From positions 1-37,576 of the forward strand of contig DAHVAU010000004.1 in NCBI GenBank assembly GCA_027314465.1: DNA of 37,576 bases, written 5' to 3'. Numbering within the stretch: the stretch's first letter is position 1; every line of letters begins with the position of its first letter. The stretch comes from Microcaldota archaeon (GTDB taxonomy: Archaea; Micrarchaeota; Micrarchaeia; Micrarchaeales; CABMGC01). The notes under the pieces are model-generated. The model did not search any database and was not told where the DNA came from. It worked only from the letters and a program-made list of their open reading frames with translations. Below, in pieces: positions 8,205 to 15,710 of the stretch. A program made the position numbers and the translations under genes.

Positions 8205-8248
8205 GGCAATTTGATGCCTACATAGTCTGTAGGCATCTGGCCATTGCC
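8205..8248. other. 44-nt two-part stem-loop
   Basis: The outer stem GGCAAT (8205-8210) pairs with ATTGCC (8243-8248). The inner perfect 10-bp stem GATGCCTACA (8213-8222) pairs with TGTAGGCATC (8228-8237) around loop TAGTC. It lies between the DHH promoter and the terminator of the next gene, in no ORF. Nearby (8170-8194) is a short GAGGCT-type tandem repeat. Confidence 0.6.
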
Positions 8249-8274
8249 CGTCGCGCAATCAATCCATTAGAAGG

Positions 8275-8314
8275 GAAAGGGCCCGCATGGGGAAGAAGAT
8301 TGCGGGCCTCTTTC
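8275..8314 (-). terminator. Terminator-like hairpin after the coiled-coil/wHTH gene
   Basis: GAAAGGGCCCGCA (8275-8287) pairs with TGCGGGCC, a one-base bulge (T8309) and CTTTC (8301-8314). This makes a 13-bp stem directly after the stop codon at 8317, followed on the minus strand by a pyrimidine-rich run. Confidence 0.5.
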
Positions 8315-8316
8315 TC

Positions 8317-8844
8317 TCACTGTGGAGGTGATATGATTAGCGCGTTAGTCGCCTTGCCAGCATCAATTCGGTAATAGACCCTGTGACCAAGCTGTGTCTT
8401 TACCAGGAATCCGGAGAGCACAAGCCGGTTCAGCCTGTTGCACGCCGCATTCCTGCCCCTGTATCCCATATATTCCTTTACGTCATCGGCGCATGCCATG
8501 CCCTTGGTCTTCACAAAGTCAAGTATCATGCCATCGAGGTGCGACACCGCCACCTCCATCTGGCCCTGCTGAATTGGAGTCGCGTACGACTCCTGGGCCT
8601 CGAAGGCCTCTCTCCACTGCTGCTCCATCTTGTTTATCTTCTCGGTTATTGCCAGAAGCGCCCTGTTGGTCCTCTCCCTCTCCTCCATTAGCCTGGTAAG
8701 GGTGGATGCAAGAGCCTCATCGGCAGATCTCTCAAGCTGCCTGTCGGGTGAATTCTCGTTCTTCATTGACAAGGCCTTGACCTCACTCTTAAGCCTGGAG
8801 ATCTCATCTTCTATTTGATCCTTGTTCACGGCCAACCCAATCAT
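8317..8844 (-). CDS. Coiled-coil protein with C-terminal winged helix
   Basis: 175 residues. Residues about 8-90 are a charged coiled coil, including ERERTNRALLAITEKINKM. Residues about 100-170 are a winged helix: LDGMILDFVKTKGMACADDV, CNRLNRLVLSGFLVKTQ, and a wing with RVYYRID. The coiled coil implies a dimer or oligomer. No clear Shine-Dalgarno precedes ATG 8844; the TATA box is at 8938-8931. The six-copy 11-bp repeat array between TATA and start codon (8849-8914) suggests that this protein binds its own leader region. It is a likely transcription regulator; its other targets are unknown. Confidence 0.75.
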   Translation of the reverse strand: MIGLAVNKDQIEDEISRLKSEVKALSMKNENSPDRQLERSADEALASTLTRLMEERERTNRALLAITEKINKMEQQWREAFEAQESYATPIQQGQMEVAVSHLDGMILDFVKTKGMACADDVKEYMGYRGRNAACNRLNRLVLSGFLVKTQLGHRVYYRIDAGKATNALIISPPQ

Positions 8845-8848
8845 CTGC

Positions 8849-8914
8849 TCGATGCATGATTCCAGTATGAAGGCTTCATGAGCGCTTCATGAAAGAATCA
8901 TGAACGAATCATAT
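8849..8914. repeat. Six-copy 11-bp iteron array (TCATGA core)
   Basis: Cores CATGA or its variants end at 8859, 8870, 8881, 8892, 8903 and 8914, exactly 11 bp apart. The 11-bp units (plus strand) are TCGATGCATGA, TTCCAGTATGA, AGGCTTCATGA, GCGCTTCATGA, AAGAATCATGA and ACGAATCATAT. TCATGA is self-complementary. The array covers the predicted transcription start and leader of the coiled-coil/wHTH gene, and one helical turn per unit puts all copies on one DNA face. Confidence 0.75.
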
Positions 8915-8930
8915 CTATTAGGATAAGGAT

Positions 8931-8938
8931 ATTTAAAC
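8931..8938 (-). promoter_or_regulatory. TATA box of the coiled-coil/wHTH gene
   Basis: Minus-strand GTTTAAAT lies about 24 nt before the predicted start of transcription near 8905, which falls inside the iteron array. Confidence 0.55.
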
Positions 8939-8939
8939 C

Positions 8940-9615
8940 TTTCTTGATTTTGTGGGTTGTCCACTATTCGAACTGATGCCAAAAACAGGTTCATTGCATG
9001 CGGCCGGCATGGCCCATGAATAATCATCTTATGGAATAGAACATTTTTAAAGCTGCCTTGCCGTGCAGCTTGCAGCTTACGTCGTATTGCCTAGGGAGAG
9101 CAGTGTGCACCTGAAATAAACTCCGTGCAGACCAGTAGGAGTGACGTTGCAGCTATTTAGAGGCAGGTATGGATATGGTTGCTGTTATGCACCCATTATG
9201 ATACACACTCCAGGACATGCCAGATACGAAATGCAGTTCCGCTTGAGGAACGAACATATGTGCGCCATGAGCGTTGCCCTGATAGTTTTCCGGCGTTATA
9301 GGCAGGTATCAGGGGGCTGTGGAGGGGATTGTTATGGTGGCATCTGATAGTTGAATCAGCATCAAAGATGTTGCAATGAGACATGTGGACCTGGGATCTG
9401 CCAATACGAAGCGGGCCGATCTGGGATAAGAATGACTTCCCCTTTACAGAAGCGCCCTGTTGGCTGTTCCCATTAGGGCTTGCGCCAGTGGTGCTTACTT
9501 GATTGCGCAGTGATTGGCTGCAGGTAATTGCAGAGGCGCATCGTATACCAAGCAATATCTTTATAGAAGTTTGGCACGGAAGAATAAAAACATACTACTC
9601 CCACCAGGCTTGCTT
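8940..9615. other. Gene-free stretch with an orphan TATA box; possible ncRNA
   Basis: No ORF on either strand looks like a real protein. A good TATA box (TTTTTAAA, 9044-9051, plus strand) predicts a transcript from about 9076 with no plausible start codon and ORF behind it. Short hairpins occur, for example GCGCCCT (9452-9458) with AGGG (9475-9478) and GCGC (9482-9485). I looked for RNase P, SRP and tRNA signatures and could not place one. A second TATA (CTTTATAG, 9559-9566) belongs to the KH gene. Confidence 0.4.
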
Positions 9616-10122
9616 ATGGAACATATACTTATCCCGCACAAGAGAGCGTCATTACTAGACAAGAAGACCCTTGAGAGGCTTGAGGACAGGCTCAAGTGCA
9701 GCGTAGACCTTACAGACAACGAAGTGACGATAAACGGGCAGCCGTATGACGAGTACAACGCAAAGAACGTGCTCCAGGCGTTTGGGAGGGGATTTGAGAT
9801 CAGCAAGGCTTACAAGCTTCTTGATGAGGACTACTTCTTCCAGACAATCAATCTCAAGGACGAGTTCAGGAACCCTGACCAGTTGGCAAGGGTAAAGGCC
9901 AGGCTCATAGGCAGCGATGGCAAGGCCAAGGAGTACATAGAGTCTGTGAGCGGCGCTGAGATAGTAGTGTATGGCAACACCATAAGCACGATAGGCAGGA
10001 TAGACGAAGTACGCATAGCCGATGCCGCGATAAAGATTCTCGTGGGCGGAGGAACGCATAAGACAGCCTACGCAGTGATGGAGAAGGAGAAGAGGAAGAT
10101 AAACAGTGAGACGCATGGCTGA
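9616..10122 (+). CDS. KH-domain RNA-binding protein, Dim2/Pno1 (KRR1) type
   Basis: 168 residues with two KH units. The second carries the GXXG loop as IGSDGKAKEYIESVSGAEI, where archaeal orthologs usually have a basic residue in the loop. It then has VVYGNTISTIG and the terminal block ILVGGGTHKTAYAVMEK, which is characteristic of archaeal Dim2/Pno1. The family binds the 3' end of 16S rRNA during small-subunit maturation. Start ATG 9616: the TATA CTTTATAG (9559-9566) gives a leader of about 24 nt and rules out the longer reading from 9514. It overlaps top6B by 8 nt, so it is translationally coupled. Confidence 0.88.
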   Translation: MEHILIPHKRASLLDKKTLERLEDRLKCSVDLTDNEVTINGQPYDEYNAKNVLQAFGRGFEISKAYKLLDEDYFFQTINLKDEFRNPDQLARVKARLIGSDGKAKEYIESVSGAEIVVYGNTISTIGRIDEVRIADAAIKILVGGGTHKTAYAVMEKEKRKINSETHG

Positions 10123-11788
10123 GACCAAGGTTGTTGACGCAGATACAATATTCAAGGAGCTTAGGACGCATTCCATATCAGAGTTCTTCAGGAAGAACAG
10201 CCAGATGCTCGGATACTCGGGCAAGGTGAGGTCACTCACCACAGCGGTGCACGAATACGTGAGCAACTCGCTGGACGCATGCGAAGAGGCGGGAATACTC
10301 CCGGACATAGCTGTGGAGATAAAGCAGCTCTCAGAGTTCAAATACTCTGTGCAGGTAAGCGACAACGGTCCTGGAATACCCCAAAATATACTGGGCAGGG
10401 TGCTTGCAACGGTTCTATCAGGCACAAAGTTCCACAGATACGTACAGCAGAGGGGACAGCAGGGAATAGGAGGGTCTGGCTGCACGCTGTTCTCCCAGAT
10501 AACTACAGGAAAGGCCATACATATAAAATCAGGGACAGGACGATCCGCTTACGAATGCGACCTCACCATCGACATAAAGTCGAACAGGCCTCTCATAACA
10601 AACATGCGCGGCATGGACAACTCTTTTAGGGGAGTCACAATATACGGGGAGTTCGGGGACGTGAAGTACGAGAACAGCGAGCACGGCATATACGAGTACC
10701 TTAGGCGCACTGCGCTCTCAAACCCTCATGCCAGCATAAAGCTCGCAGATCCGGAGGGGAAGGAGTACAACTTCGTGAGGTCGGTGCTGGAGATGCCAAA
10801 GAAGCCCAAGGTGACTAAGCCGCACCCGCTTGGAATCGGTACCAACGATCTTCTGGAGTTCGCGCACCACAGCGAGAGCAAGAAGATATCCATGTTCCTC
10901 ATGGAGACGTTCTCCAGGCTCAGCCAGGGCAAGGTTGACGAGCTCAAGGGCATGATGCCTGGCTTCGACTTCGACAAGGAGCCAAGGCAGCTCACATGGG
11001 ACGAGTCTGAGAAGCTGGTTAACGCATTCAAGCAGATCAAGTGGCTGGCTCCTGACCTTGATTCACTCTCGACTATAGGCGAGGAGCAGATAAAGGCGAC
11101 GATAAAGAACATACTTAATCCGCAGTTCATGAGCGTGGTTGAGAGGCGCCCGAAGGTGTTTCGGGGAGGCATACCATTCGTCGTAGAGGCAGGAATAGCT
11201 TACGGAGGTAACGCCGGGAAGGGGGTGGGCGAGGGGGGCTCAAAAGGGGTGCTCATAAGGTTCGCAAACAAGGTACCGCTGCTGTTCGACGGATCGATAT
11301 GCGCTGTGACGACAGCTGTTGCAAGCATAGACTGGAAGAGGTACGGCATAAAGGAGTTCGAGAACGAGCCTATAAGCGTGCTTGTCAATGTCTCCAGCGT
11401 GTACGTCCCCTATTCCGGGGTGGGCAAACAGGCCATATCCCAGGAGCCGGAGGTGGTGGACGAGATAAAGCTTGCGGTGCAGGACTGCGCCAGGGGCCTG
11501 CAGAGGTACATGAGCGGAGAGCGCAACAGGAACATACAAGCATCGAAGTACCAGACCGTAATGAGGTACGTGAACCAGCTCTCGATAAACCTGAGCGAGA
11601 TTACAGGCAAGCAGCAGAAGTCCATAGAGACCGAGCTGCGCTCGCTCATAGACAGGAGATACAAGAAGCTGCTAGAGGCAGAATCTGCAGCAAATGCCGC
11701 TGAAGAGGAAGCTGAAGCCGCTGTGGATAGCGCGGATGACGCCAGGAGCGAGCCAGGGGAAGGCGAAGCCGGTCCTGAAGACGAATGA
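10115..11788 (+). CDS. top6B: Type IIB DNA topoisomerase VI subunit B
   Basis: About 557 residues. GHKL ATP-binding domain: N-box HEYVSNSLDACEEAG, DNGPGIP and RGQQGIGGSGC (the ATP lid). These are followed by the helix-two-turn-helix, the transducer domain, and an acidic, Ala/Glu-rich C-terminal tail. It works with subunit A to relax and decatenate DNA. ATG 10115 is preferred over GTG 10106 because AGTGAG lies just upstream; the start lies inside the end of the KH gene. Subunit A, often the neighbour, is not in this window. Confidence 0.96.
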   Translation: MAETKVVDADTIFKELRTHSISEFFRKNSQMLGYSGKVRSLTTAVHEYVSNSLDACEEAGILPDIAVEIKQLSEFKYSVQVSDNGPGIPQNILGRVLATVLSGTKFHRYVQQRGQQGIGGSGCTLFSQITTGKAIHIKSGTGRSAYECDLTIDIKSNRPLITNMRGMDNSFRGVTIYGEFGDVKYENSEHGIYEYLRRTALSNPHASIKLADPEGKEYNFVRSVLEMPKKPKVTKPHPLGIGTNDLLEFAHHSESKKISMFLMETFSRLSQGKVDELKGMMPGFDFDKEPRQLTWDESEKLVNAFKQIKWLAPDLDSLSTIGEEQIKATIKNILNPQFMSVVERRPKVFRGGIPFVVEAGIAYGGNAGKGVGEGGSKGVLIRFANKVPLLFDGSICAVTTAVASIDWKRYGIKEFENEPISVLVNVSSVYVPYSGVGKQAISQEPEVVDEIKLAVQDCARGLQRYMSGERNRNIQASKYQTVMRYVNQLSINLSEITGKQQKSIETELRSLIDRRYKKLLEAESAANAAEEEAEAAVDSADDARSEPGEGEAGPEDE

Positions 11789-11926
11789 CCTAAGTGCCAT
11801 ACGTTCCGGGCATGGCCAGACGCTGCAACCCAGCGCCGTTAATGCGTTTTATAAAGACCTCTCAGAAGCCTTATATATCACGGCAGAAGAGAAGAAGAAT
11901 AGAATCTTGAACAAGTAGTGATACCC

Positions 11927-13075
11927 ATGATTAGCAAGACCGTACCCAAGCACCTAAGGCATGATCAGCACATTAGCAACAGCCAGATTCACCAGCATGC
12001 GAAGCCTGCGCACCTGAAGAATGGACAGAAGACAGGCATGGTAGAGCTGGTGGCAGAGGCAATGGTGTTACGCAGGCACAGCGAGAATGCGCTGCACCTG
12101 AGAAGGTACTTACCGCCTGCGCACCTGAAGATGGATCCCGATACAGCAGTGGCCTTGGCTGGGAATGGATCAGTAGTATCTCCCATTACTGGAGAGCGCC
12201 CAAAGCACCTTAGGAAGGACAGAGCGACAGGAGCAGTCACTTATGTAGCGGCATCGGGATCCGGAGATGCGCGCATTACCGGAATAGAAGAGAAGAGGAA
12301 TAAGCACCTGCACAGCGCCCAAAAGCCCAAGAGGATGCACAGGAAAATCGCTGCTGCAGCTGCAGTGGCAGTTCTTGGAATAGCGCTTGGGGCAGTCACA
12401 GACCCGGGAGCAGCCAGGGCAGGGGCCAATCAGACCTCAAACACAATTTCTGCAAAGGCCAGGGACTACATAGCGAGAAGGTTCTGGCAGGCAGAGGCAA
12501 TGTATAATGACCAGTTTGATTCCGTCTCCCCGAAGGTCAGGATGACATTTGACAAGTGGGCGAAGAACTATGCCCAGGAGGCGCGGAGCACAGCGGCAAG
12601 CTATGGTCTTGTTGGCCTGGTCCACGGTGCCAATGTAATACTTGCCAATACGATAAACCAGTACAAGCTAAACGTGGCGAGCGCCAAGGAAGGACTCACA
12701 TACCCGTACATTGCAGCAAGCAGTGGGCAGGGAACGAGCGCTGCGAAGAGCACACATTTACGCGCGCCTGTGGGCGAGCGCCTGGAGATGCAGGAGGTCA
12801 GGGCGATAACCTTTGGCAATACTGCAATATCCATGAGCCTGCAGTACAGCCAGTATCTATTGGGCTCGTACAATAAGCAGATAACAGCCTTCGCGCAGCT
12901 TTCAGTGCGTTATGCTAATCAGGCAGTGCAGCTAGCCAACGAAATACCCGGAATGGCCGGGCTTAAGAAGGTGCAGCAGGCAGGAGCTCTGCTTGGCGTA
13001 GAGGAGAAAAAGGCCAGTGAGCTATTTGCGCAGGTAAAGAGATCAGAGGCCCAGATCACGGCGCAGAGCCAGTGA
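11927..13075 (+). CDS. Membrane-anchored or exported protein with N-terminal HLR/HLK repeats
   Basis: 382 residues; family not recognised. The first about 135 residues are basic and His-rich and repeat a short motif: PKHLR (7-11), PAHLK (27-31), LHLRR (56-60), PAHLK (64-68), PKHLR (92-96) and KHLH (126-129), several followed by a D/TG turn such as KDRATGAV. A single hydrophobic segment at about 141-160 follows. The C-terminal 220 residues are helical and Ala/Gln-rich and should lie outside the cell. TATA at 11870-11879 and the GTGAT motif before ATG 11927 support the start. Its long cytosolic basic part before one TM is unusual; it could bind nucleic acid or a lipid surface. Function unknown. 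Confidence 0.65.
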   Translation: MISKTVPKHLRHDQHISNSQIHQHAKPAHLKNGQKTGMVELVAEAMVLRRHSENALHLRRYLPPAHLKMDPDTAVALAGNGSVVSPITGERPKHLRKDRATGAVTYVAASGSGDARITGIEEKRNKHLHSAQKPKRMHRKIAAAAAVAVLGIALGAVTDPGAARAGANQTSNTISAKARDYIARRFWQAEAMYNDQFDSVSPKVRMTFDKWAKNYAQEARSTAASYGLVGLVHGANVILANTINQYKLNVASAKEGLTYPYIAASSGQGTSAAKSTHLRAPVGERLEMQEVRAITFGNTAISMSLQYSQYLLGSYNKQITAFAQLSVRYANQAVQLANEIPGMAGLKKVQQAGALLGVEEKKASELFAQVKRSEAQITAQSQ

Positions 13076-13084
13076 TGATGGCAT

Positions 13085-13107
13085 AAGGTATGTGAGGATT
13101 ATACCTT
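13085..13107. terminator. Hairpin between convergent genes
   Basis: AAGGTAT (13085-13091) pairs perfectly with ATACCTT (13101-13107) across a 9-nt loop. It lies between the stop of the HLR-repeat gene (13075) and the stop of the 815-aa gene (13099), overlapping the latter's 3' end. Confidence 0.4.
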
Positions 13108-15546
13108 GATCTGCTCAAGGTCCCCGGCGTCGACGAGCTTCACATTCCCGTATCTTATGGCGAGCTTGATAATCTCTGCGTTGTTCCCGTATGACCTGTA
13201 CAGCTTGTCCATGAAGCTTAGCTTCTTCTCCTGGTCAAGGAACACTATGTAGCTCCTGGAGCGCTGGCTTATCTCTATGTCCTTTATCTTGGCAGTGTCT
13301 GAATAGATCTTGATGTAGCTCTGCGTGCCCTTGTTGGTTATTATCATATCGCTCTTAGAGGATGCGTCCATCTCAGTGAACATCATTGCGTTTGCTATGC
13401 AGTAGTCCCTGAGCTTGCGGTATATGACCAGGTAATCTATGCTGTGGCCCGACTGCGCCGCCCATGCCGAAGGCGCATAGTAGTCTCCTGCAGATTCAAC
13501 AAGCCCCTTCTTTATGAGCACATTGAGCAGCGCATAGGTATTTCTCAGCGTTATTGATATGCGCGTGTTCCCGTACTTTATGAAGTTGCTTACCCCCGAG
13601 CGCATCTCCTCAGGGGTGAGCGGCATGAACCTCCAGTGGTAGAATGAATTGACCTTGTCGAACACCGCCACCACTGCGTCAGGGGACTCCATAGCCCTCT
13701 CATGCGTGCTCATCTTTATCTCTGGAACATCTACGAAGTACTGCTCTACGTTGTTAGGCACCAGCACCCTGTTAAGCACTATTATGAACACGAGCGCTAT
13801 TGCAAAGGCTATGTACAGCGGAGGTATGTTCAGACCTGCGCCCTGATACTGGTAGGGCACGTAATAGTTGCTGCCCAGTATCATTATCTCGAATGTGCCG
13901 TTGCCGTGGCTTAGAGCAGCGCCGTTAGGCAGTGAGTACCTGATGTCTCCGCCGGTTATGGTGCCCTGCGAAGCGTATGCCCCACTCACGCTGGCAGTAT
14001 ATGCAGTGCCTGATATTGGCACGCCGTTGCTGTATGCAGTGAACAGGAAGGTGCCGTTATTGAAATTAAGCACTACAGGAGCTATTGTGGCATTTGCTAC
14101 CTGGAACAGTGCTGATGAATATGTCCTGTTCTGCTGGTCGTCCAGCCTGGCTATGTAGTAGCCGCTTGGCAGCTCGAAGGACTGGTATGAGTAGAGCGTA
14201 GATGCCCCCACCTGCCCTATCCTTATTGGGGCCTGCGGCGCAGGCGTGAAGTTCATATCCACAAGGGGCACGTAGGCTATGACAGCGCTGCCGTGCGTTG
14301 AATTGAATACCTGCGTGCTTATCTGGGCCTGCTGCGAGAGGCCGACGACTGGAGGGAGCCCTATCTCTCCGTTCTGCTTCATCCTGATCCTGAACTCTGA
14401 CTCGAACTTGCTTGTGGTGTTGGCATTTGACAGGTTGAGGAATACTAGCGAGTACGAGCTATTTATTATGTCCGACACGCTCGGAGAGTAAGGTATCAGG
14501 GTGTTGAGCGTGAATATCGTGTAGTTGCCCGATGACGACTGCGGCAGAGGCGTGAAGCCGTGAGCTATGAACGGGATCCAGTACCTTGACGCAAGAACGG
14601 TGGCTATGTCTGACGAGAGGTTCAGGGCGCTGTTGTTCCACCCCGCCGAGGGATAGTTGCTCAGGGCTATGAACGTACCGTTGAGCACTGATACAGAAGT
14701 TGCAGAGCCGAACGAGAGGCCAGGCACGAACCTGAACGTGGGCGTGTTTAGTATGAGCCTGTTGTACGTGTAGTTGGAGTTGCTCGTATTGGCGAATCCC
14801 GTGCTGTTGTAGTAGCTCATGTACGGCATCTTCAGCGCTTCTGCAGTAGCATTGCTGTTCTGCGCTATCTGCCCGGTGCATGAGACTGACCTTGACAGAT
14901 TCCTGCCTACGTACAGCACGACATCGCCATTGGAGAGCAGATTTGGCAGTGTTGTGTTTGAGTACCTCTGGCAGCCCTCAGTGTAGGTTACATTAGGGAG
15001 CAGTATGTTGGGCATAAGCCCTGAAGCTATTATGACTATGGATCTCTTGGGTATGGCGTCCATCTGATTTATGTTGATGTAATTGAGGCTCGATGCGTTG
15101 AACAGCAGGCCTGAGTGCGACAGCGTGCTGTTGAGAGTGCTGAACAGCGTTGAGGGGAGGAAGCATTGCACGCAGTAGCTCTCCACGTTTATGACGTATA
15201 TTGGCATCACCGGCTTTGATGTGTACACCGTGAGAGACAGGTTAGCCGCGGCGACATTGTTGCTTGTGTATGCAACACGGGCATACTCCACGAGCTGGTT
15301 CGAGTAGTTGTACGTAAGCGCTCCGTAGTAGTCTGTTGTGAGACCCCCATATATCGGCCCGGATGCGGCCGGAGGCGCGACCTGTATGGCAGCAACTTGC
15401 TGCCCCACGTAGAGCACAAGCAAGGCCATTAGCACTACTGCCACAAGCACTGCAACTATCGCTAGCTTTATCTTTCCGCTCATGCCACTGGCGCTGGGTT
15501 CAGGAGCCATTTCCTGCAGCGCTGACTTGGATGCTCCTACTGTCAT
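13099..15546 (-). CDS. Large bitopic surface protein of the secretion cluster
   Basis: 815 residues; family not recognised. Layout: a short cytosolic N-terminus, TM1 at about 25-48 (KLAIVAVLVAVVLMALLVL), and a roughly 520-residue extracytoplasmic region with dozens of N-X-S/T sequons. That region has several cysteines (for example CVQC) and looks beta-rich. TM2 follows at about 575-598 (YIAFAIALVFIIVL), then a cytosolic tail of about 215 residues with a winged-helix-like part (LRNTYALLNVLIKKGLVESA). The ATG overlaps the stop of the 52-aa gene (ATGA). It is the last gene of the minus-strand block. It could be an adhesin or the exposed part of the channel linked to cytosolic ATPases; this is inference. 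Confidence 0.75.
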   Translation of the reverse strand: MTVGASKSALQEMAPEPSASGMSGKIKLAIVAVLVAVVLMALLVLYVGQQVAAIQVAPPAASGPIYGGLTTDYYGALTYNYSNQLVEYARVAYTSNNVAAANLSLTVYTSKPVMPIYVINVESYCVQCFLPSTLFSTLNSTLSHSGLLFNASSLNYININQMDAIPKRSIVIIASGLMPNILLPNVTYTEGCQRYSNTTLPNLLSNGDVVLYVGRNLSRSVSCTGQIAQNSNATAEALKMPYMSYYNSTGFANTSNSNYTYNRLILNTPTFRFVPGLSFGSATSVSVLNGTFIALSNYPSAGWNNSALNLSSDIATVLASRYWIPFIAHGFTPLPQSSSGNYTIFTLNTLIPYSPSVSDIINSSYSLVFLNLSNANTTSKFESEFRIRMKQNGEIGLPPVVGLSQQAQISTQVFNSTHGSAVIAYVPLVDMNFTPAPQAPIRIGQVGASTLYSYQSFELPSGYYIARLDDQQNRTYSSALFQVANATIAPVVLNFNNGTFLFTAYSNGVPISGTAYTASVSGAYASQGTITGGDIRYSLPNGAALSHGNGTFEIMILGSNYYVPYQYQGAGLNIPPLYIAFAIALVFIIVLNRVLVPNNVEQYFVDVPEIKMSTHERAMESPDAVVAVFDKVNSFYHWRFMPLTPEEMRSGVSNFIKYGNTRISITLRNTYALLNVLIKKGLVESAGDYYAPSAWAAQSGHSIDYLVIYRKLRDYCIANAMMFTEMDASSKSDMIITNKGTQSYIKIYSDTAKIKDIEISQRSRSYIVFLDQEKKLSFMDKLYRSYGNNAEIIKLAIRYGNVKLVDAGDLEQIKV

Positions 15547-15701
15547 CTCCCTTCAGCCTCGCCGCCCTTCTTCACAACGTATTTCTGCAGCAGAGACTCT
15601 ACCAGCTTAGAGAATGCGTTCTGGTTTCCTGAGGGCTTCTTCTTTATCGCGTATATCCTTACGTAACTGAACTTCCTGTTTATAGTAGCCATGTATGCCA
15701 T
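15543..15701 (-). CDS. Small basic protein (52 aa)
   Basis: Starts MAYMATINRKFSYVRIYAIK and ends VVKKGGEAEGR. GGTG ends 6 nt before ATG 15701, and the TGA overlaps the ATG of the 815-aa gene by 4 nt, strong signs of a real coupled gene. ATG 15692 is an alternative start. The product is basic, with a strand-like N-terminus and a C-terminal helix (AFSKLVESLLQKYVV). Function unknown; presumably an accessory part of the secretion cluster. Confidence 0.65.
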   Translation of the reverse strand: MAYMATINRKFSYVRIYAIKKKPSGNQNAFSKLVESLLQKYVVKKGGEAEGR

Positions 15702-15710
15702 TCAAAGCAC

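Noticed and set aside
9141..9347. Plus-strand ORF of 68 codons downstream of the orphan TATA
   Set aside because: The protein is rich in Cys, Tyr, Arg and Gly with no fold-like pattern, and it lies about 65 nt behind the predicted transcript start with no ribosome site.
9196..9555. Minus-strand ORF of 119 codons in the gene-free stretch
   Set aside because: The composition is rich in Ser, Cys, His and Arg with no domain or motif. No promoter or Shine-Dalgarno fits, and its start overlaps the KH-gene promoter region.
9655..10518. Minus-strand ORF of 287 codons opposite the KH and top6B genes
   Set aside because: Both plus-strand genes are recognisable families with proper signals; the antisense product has no domain.
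11694..11918. Plus-strand ORF of 74 codons between top6B and the HLR-repeat gene
   Set aside because: It lies largely over the 3' end of top6B in another frame, and its tail covers the TATA box at 11870-11879.
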